A stretch of 64,000 nucleotides of DNA, from positions 36,694,679-36,758,678 of the forward strand of contig NC_091143.1 in the NCBI RefSeq assembly GCF_041381155.1, given 5' to 3'. This document shows, in pieces, positions 11,710 through 23,280 of the stretch; the stretch's first letter is position 1, and the number at the start of each line of letters is the position of its first letter. The stretch comes from Argopecten irradians. Lineage: Eukaryota; Mollusca; Bivalvia; Pectinida; Pectinidae. The position numbers were made by a program, and so were the translations under genes. Under the pieces are notes generated by a model. It was given only the letters and a program-made list of their open reading frames with translations, did not search any database and was not told the origin of the DNA.

Positions 11710-12395
11710 CTTGTTATGAATTATGTGGCATAAACAAATAAGCATAGAAGAGTTATCCCCTTTTTCGGAACTCGTAAATCTCTTAAAAAATGGCAAAATA
11801 GCCCTAGCCTGTTGTCTTTGGCTGGATATATGGTGCAACTCCGGACATTGGAAAATAAATTTAATGTAATTACAGAGTTATGACGTATTTTTACTAAATC
11901 CATTCACATTTAGTCGATTTTAGTCTATGGGACAACTTCAAGCAACACCGACATGGAAACCTATTTGCAACTGGCTAAACAACTGTACTTTTGTTGGAAT
12001 CTCAAGATACATTTACATCGTATCTTTTCATCTGAAAATATTGCCTTGTCATCATACATTGCACTTTTAAAGATACCAATTTCCCAATTTCTTTTTAGAC
12101 CTGTCTGTCAGTTTTTGATTTTATTTTAATTAAATTTTGATTTTAATAACAACTGTTGGACTGGTTGATTGGTTTGATTTTGTATTATGGTTTTTTTTTA
12201 TCAATGTAACAGCTTTGGATTCAGAGCAACTTATATTTTGTACTTAGGCTTTTTTTTTCAGCACTCAGGACTAAGGTCATTCTCTATGCATATATGGTCC
12301 CAATGCGACAATGGTATATAACATGTGTATATCTTTCATATATCTTTAACAATAACACGTCTCATTGTTTCTAACAGGAATTGTTTCAGACAGAG

Positions 12396-12680
12396 ATAGA
12401 GAGAAAGAGAGGAGAAACGAGATAGAGAGGAGGCTAGGGGAGTGAGAGTAATGAGCACCGTAGAGAGAGAGACAGGGGGTGGAGAGAAAATACAGAAAGA
12501 TAGAGAGAAATACATAAAGCGAGAGGGGGAAGGGAAAAAAAAAAAGACAGAACGAGAGAAGGTAAGAGGGAAAAGAAAGCAAGAGAGAGCGGAAGAAAAA
12601 AAAATGAGGGGGGGGGGGGGGGAACAGGAAAAGACAGGAAGAGGGAGTTAGAGAATAGAGAGGAAGTGGAGGCAAGCAAG
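12396..12680 (+). repeat. GA-rich purine tract
   Basis: Nearly 300 bp of GAGAGA/GGGAAA-rich purine sequence, including a run of 12 or more G. It produces spurious Ser/Leu/Phe-rich frames on the minus strand and Arg/Lys/Glu frames on the plus strand. It is low-complexity DNA, not coding. Confidence 0.9.
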
Positions 12681-13154
12681 ACAGTCGTGGGCGCGTGTCA
12701 AATAGACTACTATATATAGATAAAGGTATAGATAAAAGTGAAAGGTTAGAGAAAAATAGAATATCCGGTAAAGGGAGTGAGAGAAGATGTGAGAGTCAGG
12801 TTAGAGCAAGTGCGAAAGCTAAAGTAAACTATGCGAGAGTCGTGAAGTCATCATCTTTCTTACAAGGATTCACATTACGCTAATATTCAATTATAATGCA
12901 ATCATGCGGAAAGAAGTATTGTGAATATTTATATATATCGTTTGCGTGATTTTTTTAATGGTTCTAAATATCCACTTAGGCATTTTAAAAGAAAACCATC
13001 AGGCATATAAAACCACAATTATCTTACTGAGAATGCAAATTGTACTTTAATAATAATTATCTACTTTAAAATCACCTTTACCATATGCAGAAATGTGTGC
13101 CATGAATGAGATTAACACTTTAAATAAATTTAAATAATTTGTTTTTATATTGTT

Positions 13155-13760
13155 TTTTATCTCCTTTCAAGACCATATGAAGCGTTTCAAGACCATATGA
13201 AGCGTTTGCTGACATCGTCACCTAGTTGACAATGGGCAAGAGGGCCGGGTCTAATCTTGAGAATGGGTTTACTAAGTTTGTTCTTTATAATAAACCTTGA
13301 CCTCCATTCAAGGTTATTGGCATAATTGTTTCTACAATTTCTTCTCCATAGAAGAGAGGCAGAGAAACCAGATACTGTAAGTGTAGCAAGCTTGAATTCT
13401 CAAATAAAAGGGCTACCATATCTGAAATCTGTTTAAATTAACGACCTTGAACTAGTTTATTCAAGGACCGATGAGCCAAATGAGCTCAAATGTGATTTTC
13501 TCACTGGTAATATTAACTGAAGAAAACCAGAGTTTGGCCTGTAGCATGCTGGGATGAAGGGTTAAATACCAAGTTTGATCAAAGTAATGACTTTGACCTT
13601 CATTCTCCCAATATCAATCTCTCATTGATAATCTATTCTGACATGGTTTTAGGTCACATTTGATCATGAACATCTGGAGGTGCTGAGATGGGGACAAAAT
13701 TACATTTTTGTATTTGATATTTGCCCTTTGAGTGGCAAACATTAATTAAATATGTCGTCT
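13155..13760. repeat. Diverged copies of the 170-bp tandem unit
   Basis: The stretch opens with a duplicated 20-mer, CAAGACCATATGAAGCGTTT. Blocks such as TACTAAGTTTGTTC, AACCTTGACCTCCATTCAAGG and TGTAGCATGCTGGGATGAAGG match the units arrayed at 15660-16420. Divergence is much higher than between those units, so this is probably an older insertion of the same kind of element. Confidence 0.6.
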
Positions 13761-14268
13761 TTGGCAGGTTAGAAGGCAATTTGCAATATTTAAAATATCT
13801 GTTTCTACTATTATCAATATCTTTAACAGTAAAAAATAATGAAGATTTATAATTTTCACTGGACCAATAAATAAATTATATACTACAGTGCAAGTACTAT
13901 TCAGAAGAGTATCAGATTCTATAAATTGAATAAATGTTCAAAGTATCAATTTTTATTTAAAACTAACGAAACTAAATAAAGCGCATTTCATTAATGCAGT
14001 TTACTATTGTGAAAGTATTTATTATCTATAGAATGCCAATAATGACAACTATATCTGATTAAAAACATGATCAATTGTTGACTACGTCGATAATGATCGC
14101 AGACTTCCACACTGAAGTTTTAACACATCTTTAAATGACCCAGGCCTAGCTTTTAAACAGATGTAAAACAATTAAACATAAAAAAAAGTCTCAAAAAGTA
14201 ACAAATCCTTCTTTTTTTTAATAATTCATGAAGTCATACACCGTAAATTACGAGTAGGCATCCCCATC

Positions 14269-14362
14269 AATCTGATAAAAATCAGCTGTTTGATACTCCG
14301 CTAACTTCGTGCTCCACTACACGAAGTTAGCGGAGTATCAAACAGCTGATTTTTATCAGATT
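14269..14362. mobile_element. Perfect 43-bp inverted repeat (hairpin element) with 12-bp direct flanks
   Basis: Arms 14269-14311 and 14320-14362 are exact reverse complements over 43 bp, separated by the 8-nt loop CTCCACTA. The 12-mer GGCATCCCCATC precedes the left arm (14257-14268) and follows the right arm (14363-14374), which looks like a target duplication. Perfect arms imply a very recent insertion or strong correction. It sits inside a fragment (about 14240-14440) that resembles half of the MITE family seen at 7137 and 21062. Confidence 0.8.
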
Positions 14363-15135
14363 GGCATCCCCATCTTAATAAAAGTCCCTCATTGTTTCGG
14401 AGGCCTCGATTTCACTTACATTGTACATTGGCACTAAATTATATATAAATACAGACTGAAACTATGAAAACCATGCAGTTTTCTCTACATGATTTATTTT
14501 GTAAACCAATTACTTACATCATACTTTGTGCATTTTATGAGATGGAAGACCAAATGCTCTTATTATTAAGTGCCCCTTCTTTTTTCATTTTTTTTTTTTT
14601 TACTCACTCTGGACACTTTCTGGGTCTAATATATTACAATGTATGTATTATATAAATTTATAAATTAAAAACAAAAAGTCATTAAAGATAACTATTATCT
14701 ATAATTTTATTGGTTCTTCTGTAACCCTTCTCTCCTTGCTCAACTCGCTAACAGTCAGAATGATTTCATATTCCATTCAGGGATTTCATAGTCGACAAAT
14801 TAAATAAAACAAAACGAAATAATAACATTATTGAAATGAAAAGAAAACGAACAAATCAAAATAAGAAAGCTATAGTCATGTAAAAGAAGGAATGAAATTT
14901 TAAAAAAAATGTGGTATGTAAATAAGAAATCAGTTGATTATAATAATGACATCCCTGTGCTAATATAATTATTTAATATTAATTTTTGATAATCTCTGTG
15001 TTCATTCAATTCATAGCAACAAAAACAAATGTATTTGAAAACATTAGTAAACAATATAAACCCTCTTTGTGACCTTAATAAAGCTTAGTATATTAAAGAG
15101 TGCTCATGTGATATCATTCAATGCCCTCAGTATCA

Positions 15136-18100
15136 CTATCCTAGTTCAATGTCCACATCCACAGAATCATTTAATGAAAATTCGAAATCGTCCATTTTCC
15201 GAGCATCTTCCTGCTGAAGTTTAGCTGCCTCAATTTCCTGAGAGATGTCAAGTTGGCCTTCCTCGTTGTCACTGTCATCGTTACAATCATTGACTTCTGG
15301 CATGTTCTCATTACCCATTTCTACATCCTGTTTCTGGTCTCCTTTAGACTTCTGAGACGAGTATTTCGACTGTGGTAACATACTTCTCAGCTGAACTTGT
15401 CTACAAATGACAAAGTTATCAAAATTCAATATTAAAATCCTTAAAATAACTACCGATAATTACTATATAAGTGTTGCTAATGATAAAAAAAACCACAAGG
15501 CTGCAGTTATTAATTAGGGCTGTTCCACAAAACATATATGGTAGGGGGGGAAGGCATTTTGAAATTGGGAGACTCACCAATAGAAGCGATTTTTAATTTG
15601 TTGACCCCCACATATATCTATTTTTTTGTGAATGAGACCATGGCATATAGAAGCAATTTAATATAGGCCTAGAGACCTGATATTGGGCCCCTGACATGCT
15701 GGGATAAAGGGCTATCAAGTTTGTTCAAATGAATGACCTTGATCTTCATTCAAGGTCACAGGGGTCAAAAAAGCTAAAATCTTTACATGACTTCTTCTCA
15801 AGGACCAGAAGGCCCAGGGTACTGGTATTAGGCATGTAGCATGCTGGGATAAAGGACTACCAAGTCTGTTCAAATGAATGACCTTGGCCTTCATTCATGG
15901 TCACAGGGGTCAAATAGGCTAAAATCTTTAAATGACTTCTTTTCAAGAACCGAAAGGCTCATGCATATGGTTCTCATATTATGCCTGCCACATGCTGTAT
16001 GTATTTGAAGGGCATTATTGTTGGGAAAACCAAGTAATATACTTTTTCTTTTGTAAATGCAAGAAAAATTGACTGTCATTTAAGGTCACAGGGGTCAAAT
16101 AGGTTAAAATCCTTAAACAACTTCTTGAGAATAACTAGGAGGCCTAGAGACCTGATATTGGGCCTGTGACATGCTTGGAAGAAGAGCTACTAAGTTTGTT
16201 CAAATGAATGACCTTGACCTTCATCCATAGTCACAGGGGTCAAATAGGCTAAAATCTTAAAATAACTTTTTGTGAATAACTGAGAGGTCTCGCAACCTGA
16301 TATTGGGCCTGTGACATGCTAGGATAAAGGGCTACCATATTTGTTTTTAAAAAAATGACCTTGATCTTCATTCAAGGTCACAGGGATCGAAATGGCTAAA
16401 ATCTTTAAATGACTATGTTGTATTATGCCAATAGTCAGATGACCGTTAAGGCCCATTGGCCTCTTGTTTAAAGTGCCTTCCCTGGGTGCCATATATGTAT
16501 TGCTGGAACAGCCCTTAGTGCATGGCAACCCCACATGCATGAGTTTTAAACTCGCAACCCAGAGGTGGAGGGCTTGCGGTAATATGTTGGGACATCTTAA
16601 ACACTTGGTCACCGCAGTTAAGAAAACCAACCTACAGTGGAACTTGGTTGATACAAACTCGGATAATTCGACAATCCGGCTTAATACGAAGTACTTTGAC
16701 AGTCCCGGCCAATTTTCCTCTTTATATTTTTTTTAAAGAACTCGGATAATTGGAATTCGGAAAACTCGAAGAACTCAGATAATACGAAATAAATTTTGAG
16801 TCCGATGACAAAAATCATACATAAAACGTTCGTATAACTCGAAATGAGATTTTTTGAACAACAAGATCACCGAAAATGCCGATTTCTTTTTCATAAATCT
16901 GCCATAGAATGGCTTTTATATATATCTAGATTTTCTTGTTATAATTTTGCAACTACCATCGGTGATTTTGACATCTTCTTTTTTTTGGGTCCCTTTTATG
17001 ACATGAAACTATATATACCAAGTAAAGAGATAGTCAGTAGACATGAGAACTCGCTTAATTCGAACACTCGGATAACTCGAAGTTTTATCTCGGTCCCTTC
17101 GAGCTCGTATTAACTGAATTTCACTGTATATTGCTTTTCAACATTTTACCAACCATACCAATATCATAAAATAAAATACTTCACTAGGCGCAATGTCAAT
17201 TTGTAAATTCAAATCAATCTTAATTATAAAGACCACATTCATTTTGAGATTAAATTTAATCAATCTTATTTTTCACCTTAGACTGTGGACACCAATGACT
17301 GATGGTTAAGTTTACGGATTTATTGATTAATCAACCATAAAAATCTACATACAATGATAACAGTGTATTGCCAATAACACCAGATGGTCTTTTGATTAAC
17401 AATACCTTCGTCTTTTTGCCCGTTTCATTTTTCTTTGCTCTCTTTTATATTTCAGTTCCTCTTCTGCAAATATTTCCTTTGTCTGTTCCTTTGTGACGTC
17501 TTTACTTTTCTTTAACAGTTGTATATAAACACCACCAGGGGTCCGTCTACGAGCACCATCCTAAAACAATACATGTGAGTCATCTACCTTAATTTCACTA
17601 AGATTATATTATTTCAAAAAATCAAAGAATAATATTTAAAACTTCTGTCATATGTTACTGTTTCTACCTATGAATATGTCCCTGCTTTCAAATGTTTACA
17701 TTAATGTTCTGTTCATGTAGAATCATTAACTTAGGTAGTAAAATCAGCTATTAATTCTGGTAGATGCGCATATATGTCTTCTTTGAGAAAATTATTATAA
17801 ATATTATATGACTAAATAGAAGTACAATTTATAAAACTTAATTAAGATATGTATTGAAGTGTATACTCATACAAACATTGGCAAGTAGTGTGTAGGAATC
17901 TTTTCCTATTTCTTAAAATAATGAAGAGATTTAGTATGGTTTGTACGAAAACTAGAAATGTTAATGTCAGAACGTAACAGGATGGAATGGGTCAGGATTT
18001 ACATAAGTAATGCTATTCTGAAAATATTACAGAGTTAGCTGTCCTTACCAGTATTAATCCTTAATTATATATTTGTAATTATAAGTCATGTGTTTATGAG

Positions 18101-21100
18101 AACAATGATGTAACAAAATTTTTGTTTGTAAAATAATGTCAATCATCTTAATCAATACCTATATCCATATATGGAAGATAATTATAATTCTCTAATTAAT
18201 ATACAATGATAGAATATGCTCCCATTTCAATTCATAGCTTCGGGAATCAAATCCAAAAGAGATTGCAGTAAATAGTAATGATTGGGTAATCATAATGAAC
18301 TCCTACATTTGTCAACAAACCACCAGCAGACTCCACATTCTTAGTCTGATAAGCAAACTTCAAGGCCAGACTTCTCCCGACAATACTAACTATTCTTCCT
18401 ATTAAATACAAAAGAAACAGTAACAAGAGTTTTATTCATATTATGTGTTTGCTGTTGCTCTTGCATTGACTAACTACAAAATCTGGAGATCAGATGCATT
18501 TTATTCATCCATTTTTCCTGTTAAGTTTGTTGGTAAATCAGCTACATTTGTTTAACCCAGCTATAAGTTTGCAAAATATGAATGAATGGACTTATATTTA
18601 ATAAGAATTGAAGCAATTACATGCGAAAACATTTAATTTCTTCAGTATTTGATGTTTAGCAATTTTGGTACAATGGTATTGAGGAACTTTCAGACATATT
18701 TCTGTATTTGATGTAAATACTGTAATCGACCCAATAAGCGCCCCATTCTCTATAAGTGCCCCTTTCCCTTTATTTACAGTGTAGCCTCATTTTCATTTAC
18801 CTTGAATCAAATTAGGGCTGAAAATATGAAAAGTGTGGATTTCTTTATTGATTTCTTTTGCAAAAATGATTTATTACTTCCTTTGTACAAAAAAATTACG
18901 AAAGGCTAGTCCAACTTGGTTGTAAGAACACACCCTTATTTATTCTAAGTTTTTCAATTGCCCTGGGCGCTTATTGGGTCATATATGGTAAATGTAATAA
19001 ACAATATTTTGTGTACGACACTTAAAACATCAAGCAGCACATATTAAAGTGAACAGTCGGGCAAGGATGGCTAAAGTCGGTAAAAATGGTGTGAATGTAT
19101 CCAGTATAATTTCTTATGAAATGGAAAAATAAAATCTCTCGTCAAAATCTGTCTGCATACGAAGAAATTAATTTAAAGTATGGAAATTCTAAAACGTCCT
19201 CCCGGCTCACTATATCCGTGGTTACATTTCCACGCAGCCTCGCTTTCAATGCTTTCAACTTTTCTTTACTTTAATGGTCAGAACTGGGAAACTAAGCAGA
19301 ACTTGGCCGTCGTATTAATATGTGAGAACTTTTGGAAGGCCAATGAACGCATTTAGACTGGTTCTCTTTGCCCGACTATTCACTTTAAAAGAAACTGCCA
19401 TCAATAATTAAATTACCAATTACAATATCCATATAGTTATTCTATTGTTTTTACTACTTCTTCCTGAGATACTGTGCATGCTTACCAAACAGGTCAGTGT
19501 TGGGTTCATCTAACATATCTGTGATGGCCTTGATCACTCTTTCCTCTGGGTCGGTGTCCGTCACTTCATCAATTCTGCTAATGTTGGGATCTATCTGGCC
19601 TAGTCTGTCTTTTACACCTTTTTGTTCATTATCATCTATTGTTTCTTTCACATTTATTCTTTCTTTCACATTTTGATGGTCCCTTTCCCCTAATCTGTCC
19701 TTAACATTTTTACGTTCCTTTCTTCCCAATCTATCCTTCACTGGTCTTTTCCGTTTTCTACTTTCAACATCAGCTTTTTTTGTATCGCCATCATACAACT
19801 CCACAATAGTGTCCAGAACGTTTTCAAACGGATCGTTACTTTCGCGGGCTTCAATCGTTCGCTGTTCTTCTAACCTTGGTCTATCATCCTCATAAGCCTT
19901 TGTATAATCATACGACTCTACATCCCTTTCATCATCACAATCCTCATTTTTATCAACATTTGCACTTGCTTTAAACGAATGTGTGATAACTTGTTCTGTT
20001 ATGACTGCACCCCATACATTGTTAATCTTTCTCTTCTTTTGTGGACTGTCAATGGGATCCTCGTCTGTGTCATTAGAAGGTGGCTTAACTCCACGGGGAG
20101 GGGAGGTAATTTCATGAGCAAGGTCCATACTCTGAACCCTTGGTTTGGAGAAGTACTTGGCTTTTTTACACTGCCATAGATCAGTATCTTCATCGCTGGT
20201 GTCTGAAGAGTCATCTTCACTATCTACTGGTGGATGAGAAGGTTTGTTACGGTACATATGATTATTGTGAGGCTGTGATGTGGGTTGTCTTACGGCCATG
20301 GCCAGAGACGATGGAATATCACCACCTGCGTGGGGGAAATTCATCGACACATTGTCTGGCTTCTTGCTATCAGGCAGAGTGGATGGAACCTGGAATGTAA
20401 GAAATTAATTTGTTTTAGCAATAATGTCTATGATTAGTGTACATGTGAAGTGAAAAAGCAGTCAAAAGTGTCAATTTCACTCAAGAATATAGTACAACAG
20501 TTGTGAGGTTCAATAATACTACAGTGAACTGCGTTCAAGCTTCCGAATTCGACTCCTCCCTCAAATGTTGTAACATTTTGATACGACAGCCAATGAAAAC
20601 TCTAGGAAGTTGCATAAAAAGGTTGAATTCCCATTGTTGTAGTGCACTCTGGCCCTACACCAGACATCTACATATATCCTTCTTAATTATAATGTCTGTC
20701 TAGTGTCAAGAAAAACCAGTCTCAGATAGTTCTTTGCTTTTTAATACTTGTCATTAAATAATGTGTATGCTTCATGTTCTTCATAACAATGCATATATCT
20801 ATTGTATATCAATATATGATTGTAGCAGGTTTTAAATATAAACAGTGAACTGATACAGCCACCTTTATCTTCTAGCTTTGCGCTAGGGGTCATTTCCCCT
20901 ACACATTACACAAAACAATGACTGTTTGACATTAATAACATGACGATACACGACGTCGTACCCTATAAAACATTTAACATTATATCGGCAATCAATAATC
21001 AGTTGGAATAATTAAAATAACGACTCAGACATGTATTGTAAAAGAGAGTTGGAGACATACTATCCGTATTCGACCCAATAAGCGCCCATGTCCCTATAAA

Positions 21101-23280
21101 CGCCCCTCCCCATTTTTGAGACCTTGATTTTAATTGCCCAGGCATAAATTTTGACAAAAAACTGTTTAGATTTGCATTAATTTCGTCTTAGAACTTTTTT
21201 AATCTTTTTAAACGCCCTGGGCGCTTATTGGGTTGAATACGGTATTAATTGTTTAAATTTTTTACAGTACCTGATTTTTACCCCAGCTTCAACCTATAGA
21301 TATAAGCCATTAATTGGCTTCTAGACCACCTTTACTATACTTTAGCTGGTTTTGTCATGAGCAATATATATATACAGTGGAACCTCCCAAAACCGAACCT
21401 TCTCAAAACCGATCACCTCTAGAAACCGAACATGGATGTCATGTACGGAATGAATTCCTCTTTATTAATAGTATATAAAACTTCCCAAAACCGATCCCTC
21501 CCAATTCCGAATACCGGACCGATTTTGAGATCGGAATAGTCAAATGTAACTAAAATACACTTCTGAAAACCGGCCTTACCTGAGCAACACCGATAGATTG
21601 CATTGAGGTCTGATCAACCGACCGTGAAATACACACGTACCTGTACCATAGTTGTTGCATGCCATGTCTTGGGCATGTATACAGATGTGAAGGCTATAGC
21701 TAAGGTACACGGTAATTATACCCGAGATGGTGGTGTAATTATTTAATCATGCCTATTGTTTAGATATCTAACGAAGGTCTACCATGTGCACGTGGTTTGT
21801 TTACTGTAGGAAAACAAGCAAAGCTAGTAAGAGAAAGTTTCGTATTCAAATCACATGTTTAAAAAAAAAAAAAATGATTTACATATGTAGTTGTCGGATA
21901 ACGTAAATTATCTGTATGAAGAAGCCGAAGCCATGTATTGTTTTAGAAAATGACTATGTCATATAATGACCGGCATCGACTGTCATCGTGTAATTAATTA
22001 GACCATATAATTTGATTCTTTACGTAACCGAAAGCGATCGGTCGTATGTAGGTTGCAGACGAGAACATCCCCAAGAACATTCACGCAACTAACTAACTAA
22101 ACTACGTTTATAAGCGGTAACAAAGTCAAGTTTGCTGTAATCCATTCCTTTTAAACGTTTCATTCTCTCTTTTGTGATAACATTCACATTAACAATCAAT
22201 ATCGGTCGGTTTTTAACGAACACTAGGCATACATGCGGTGCACTAACGTAAATAACGACTTCCGATCGATTAAATCCGGATCGTGATGATCGGTATTCGG
22301 TTCACTTCTCCAAACCGAACCCTCTCTAAACCGGCCGAAATTATATGCACCGACCATGATCGGTTTCGGGAGATTCCACTGTATATAAAGTAGATCTTTC
22401 TGTAAGGTTAAATATAATCTAAATGTAACAGGGTGGTTTTTACTAATTCGTTTTCGTTTATTCCTAGTTGTGTGTGTCCAGTTTACCTGAGTGACATAGT
22501 CAATGTTTGTGTCCTTGTATTGTCTCGTTTCTGTTTTGCGGTCATTGTCATTGTCTTTGTCCGGTTTTGGCGGGGAAAGGAAAAAGGGGGATTTGATCTG
22601 AGACAAGACAGACGTGATAGAAATTACTTGCGTATTTTGATTAGACCCTTGACCCATTGTCAAAGTAGGTGTTTTATTAGCTACTGTTGTAGCTGAAAAG
22701 ATATCACCTTCAGTCAGTCAGAAAGTGATAATTTTTCCGCTACAACAGTATCTACTTTCTGAGTGTATCTCTGTATCAGTACGTCTTAAGGCCCAATTCT
22801 AGTATGATTAATGACCCGGGCTGGGGGCGGTGTGTGTGTGTGCTGCCTGCTATTATTATGTAAGTCAGTATGTAGTGCACTACTAGTTTACCTTAGTTTA
22901 AATATAATGCATGCACTACGAGTTTAAACGTAGTGCACTAACAGCTACGTAGTACTGTTGTACCGGAAAAGATATCACCTTCTGAAAAGTCAGTAAGAAG
23001 GTGATATCTTTTCCGGTACATCAGTAGCTAAACCAGACGGAAACCGGGATACTGCAGTACGTTTTCCGTACGTCGTACAAGGCCTGCGTAATGCGAAGCT
23101 GAAACCAAAACAATTTTTTTACATGAATGTGTCAAGTTACGATTCTGCATAGGGAGCTAACAATGTATTGAGAAACTTCTATATGTAGTCGAACAGTTTA
23201 ACATAGGAAAAATTTGTAGACGGAACAAAACAAACCTCTTCATCCGAATCAGGAATCTCACCGTCTTCTAAGTCCGCCAT
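15136..23280 (-). CDS. PHAX: PHAX, phosphorylated adaptor for RNA export
   Basis: Five exons read on the minus strand: 23280-23236, 20389-19486, 18398-18307, 17560-17406 and 15400-15136, giving 486 aa. All have GT-AG borders with compatible phases (0, 1, 0, 2). PHAX bridges the cap-binding complex on U snRNA precursors to the CRM1 exporter in the nucleus. Diagnostic pieces: MADLEDGEIPDSDEE at the start; DTDLWQCKKAKYF (84-96); KKRKINNVWGAV (about 133-144); KRKRPVKDRLG (227-237); and the C-terminal RNA-binding domain with GRIVSIVGRSLALKFAYQT and DGARRRTPGGVYIQLLKK, which align directly with vertebrate PHAX. Unlike the vertebrate protein, VKDRLG recurs: exact copies at 232 and 244, degenerate copies at about 255 and 261, and an exact copy at 274. 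Vertebrate PHAX is about 394 aa, so the N-terminal half is longer here. The ORF frame running past TTTG at 19486 is intron read-through. Introns hold at least seven mobile elements. A candidate poly-A signal (reverse strand) lies at 14707-14712. Confidence 0.93.
15515..16518. mobile_element. Inverted-repeat element with a 170-bp tandem array inside it
   Basis: The ends TTAGGGCTGTTCCA...ATATATGGTAGGG and CCATATATGTATTGCTGGAACAGCCCTTAG are inverted for about 45 bp. Between them lie about five units of roughly 150-170 bp (15660-16420). Each contains TGACATGCTGGGATAAAGG, CAAATGAATGACCTTGA and TCACAGGGGTCAAATAGGC. The array ends in AAGGCCCATTGGCCTCTTG, the same type of 3' end as the 9.3-11.7 kb element. 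The simplest reading is a tandem-unit element that jumped into a MITE. It sits in the last PHAX intron. Confidence 0.7.
16519..16617 (-). repeat. tRNA-like SINE fragment
   Basis: Read on the minus strand, it begins with a degenerate form of GGCCGAGTGGTTAAGGTG and later has GTTGCGAGTTTAAAAC. These correspond to the A and B boxes of a Ser/Leu-type tRNA promoter. This is a common layout of bivalve tRNA-derived SINEs. Only the tRNA-related end is present. Confidence 0.55.
16635..17126. mobile_element. Tigger/pogo-type MITE
   Basis: The ends CAGTGGAACTTGGTTGATAC and the reverse complement of CAGTGAAATTCAGTTAATAC are flanked by TA on both sides. The subterminal parts carry repeats of AACTCGGATAATTCGA. 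This end type is standard for pogo/Tigger members of the Tc1/mariner superfamily. No transposase frame remains. It lies in PHAX intron 4. Confidence 0.8.
18719..18990. mobile_element. MITE of the 'CCAATAAGCGCC' family
   Basis: The ends ATCGACCCAATAAGCGCCCC and GGGCGCTTATTGGGTCATAT are inverted. This is the same family as 7137-7338 and 21062-21243. It lies in PHAX intron 2, upstream of exon 3 on the minus strand. Confidence 0.75.
19048..19384. mobile_element. 337-bp MITE, TTAA-flanked
   Basis: The ends AGTGAACAGTCGGGCAA and TTGCCCGACTATTCACT are inverted, and each is bordered by TTAA. It is non-coding. It sits in PHAX intron 2, about 100 bp from the donor of exon 2. Confidence 0.8.
20630..20705. 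repeat. Fragment of the long-inverted-repeat element seen at 24579-25125
   Basis: CACTCTGGCCCTACACCAGACATCT and AATGTCTGTCTAGTGTC match the termini of that element (GGCCCTGACACCAGAC, TAATGTCTAAGTCTGGTGTC). Only about 70 bp remain. Confidence 0.5.
21062..21243. mobile_element. MITE of the 'CCAATAAGCGCC' family
   Basis: CCGTATTCGACCCAATAAGC at the left mirrors GCTTATTGGGTTGAATACGG at the right. This is the best-preserved copy of the three. It lies in PHAX intron 1. Confidence 0.8.
21375..22381. mobile_element. 1.0-kb Tigger/pogo-type non-autonomous element
   Basis: The terminal repeats CAGTGGAACCTCCCAAAACC and GGTTTCGGGAGATTCCACTG are inverted and flanked by TA. Further inside, AAACCGAACC-type repeats are mirrored at both ends. 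ORFs within it, including one of 146 codons on the minus strand, show no transposase motif. It occupies much of PHAX intron 1. Confidence 0.82.
22682..22750. repeat. Imperfect hairpin repeat, copy 1
   Basis: TACTGTTGTAGCTGAAAAGA pairs with TTTTTCCGCTACAACAGTA across a short centre. It is related to the hairpin at 22953-23026 (shared AAAAGATATCACCTTC). Confidence 0.65.
22953..23026. repeat. Near-perfect hairpin repeat, copy 2
   Basis: The arm TACTGTTGTACCGGAAAAGA...CACCTTCT pairs with AGAAGGTG...TCTTTTCCGGTACATCAGTA, with one bulge-type mismatch near the ends. It lies about 210 bp upstream of the PHAX start codon on the intron side, in the same orientation as copy 1. Confidence 0.7.

Noticed and set aside
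12346-12679. Two minus-strand frames of 81-109 codons and plus frames of 62-69 codons
   Set aside because: They are products of the GA-rich simple repeat; Leu/Ser/Phe or Arg/Glu/Lys composition only.
16319-17113. Frames of about 90-100 codons on both strands
   Set aside because: They lie entirely in repeats (tandem array, SINE end and Tigger MITE).
22223-22663. 146-codon minus-strand frame
   Set aside because: It runs over the end of a Tigger-type MITE and has no transposase or other motif.
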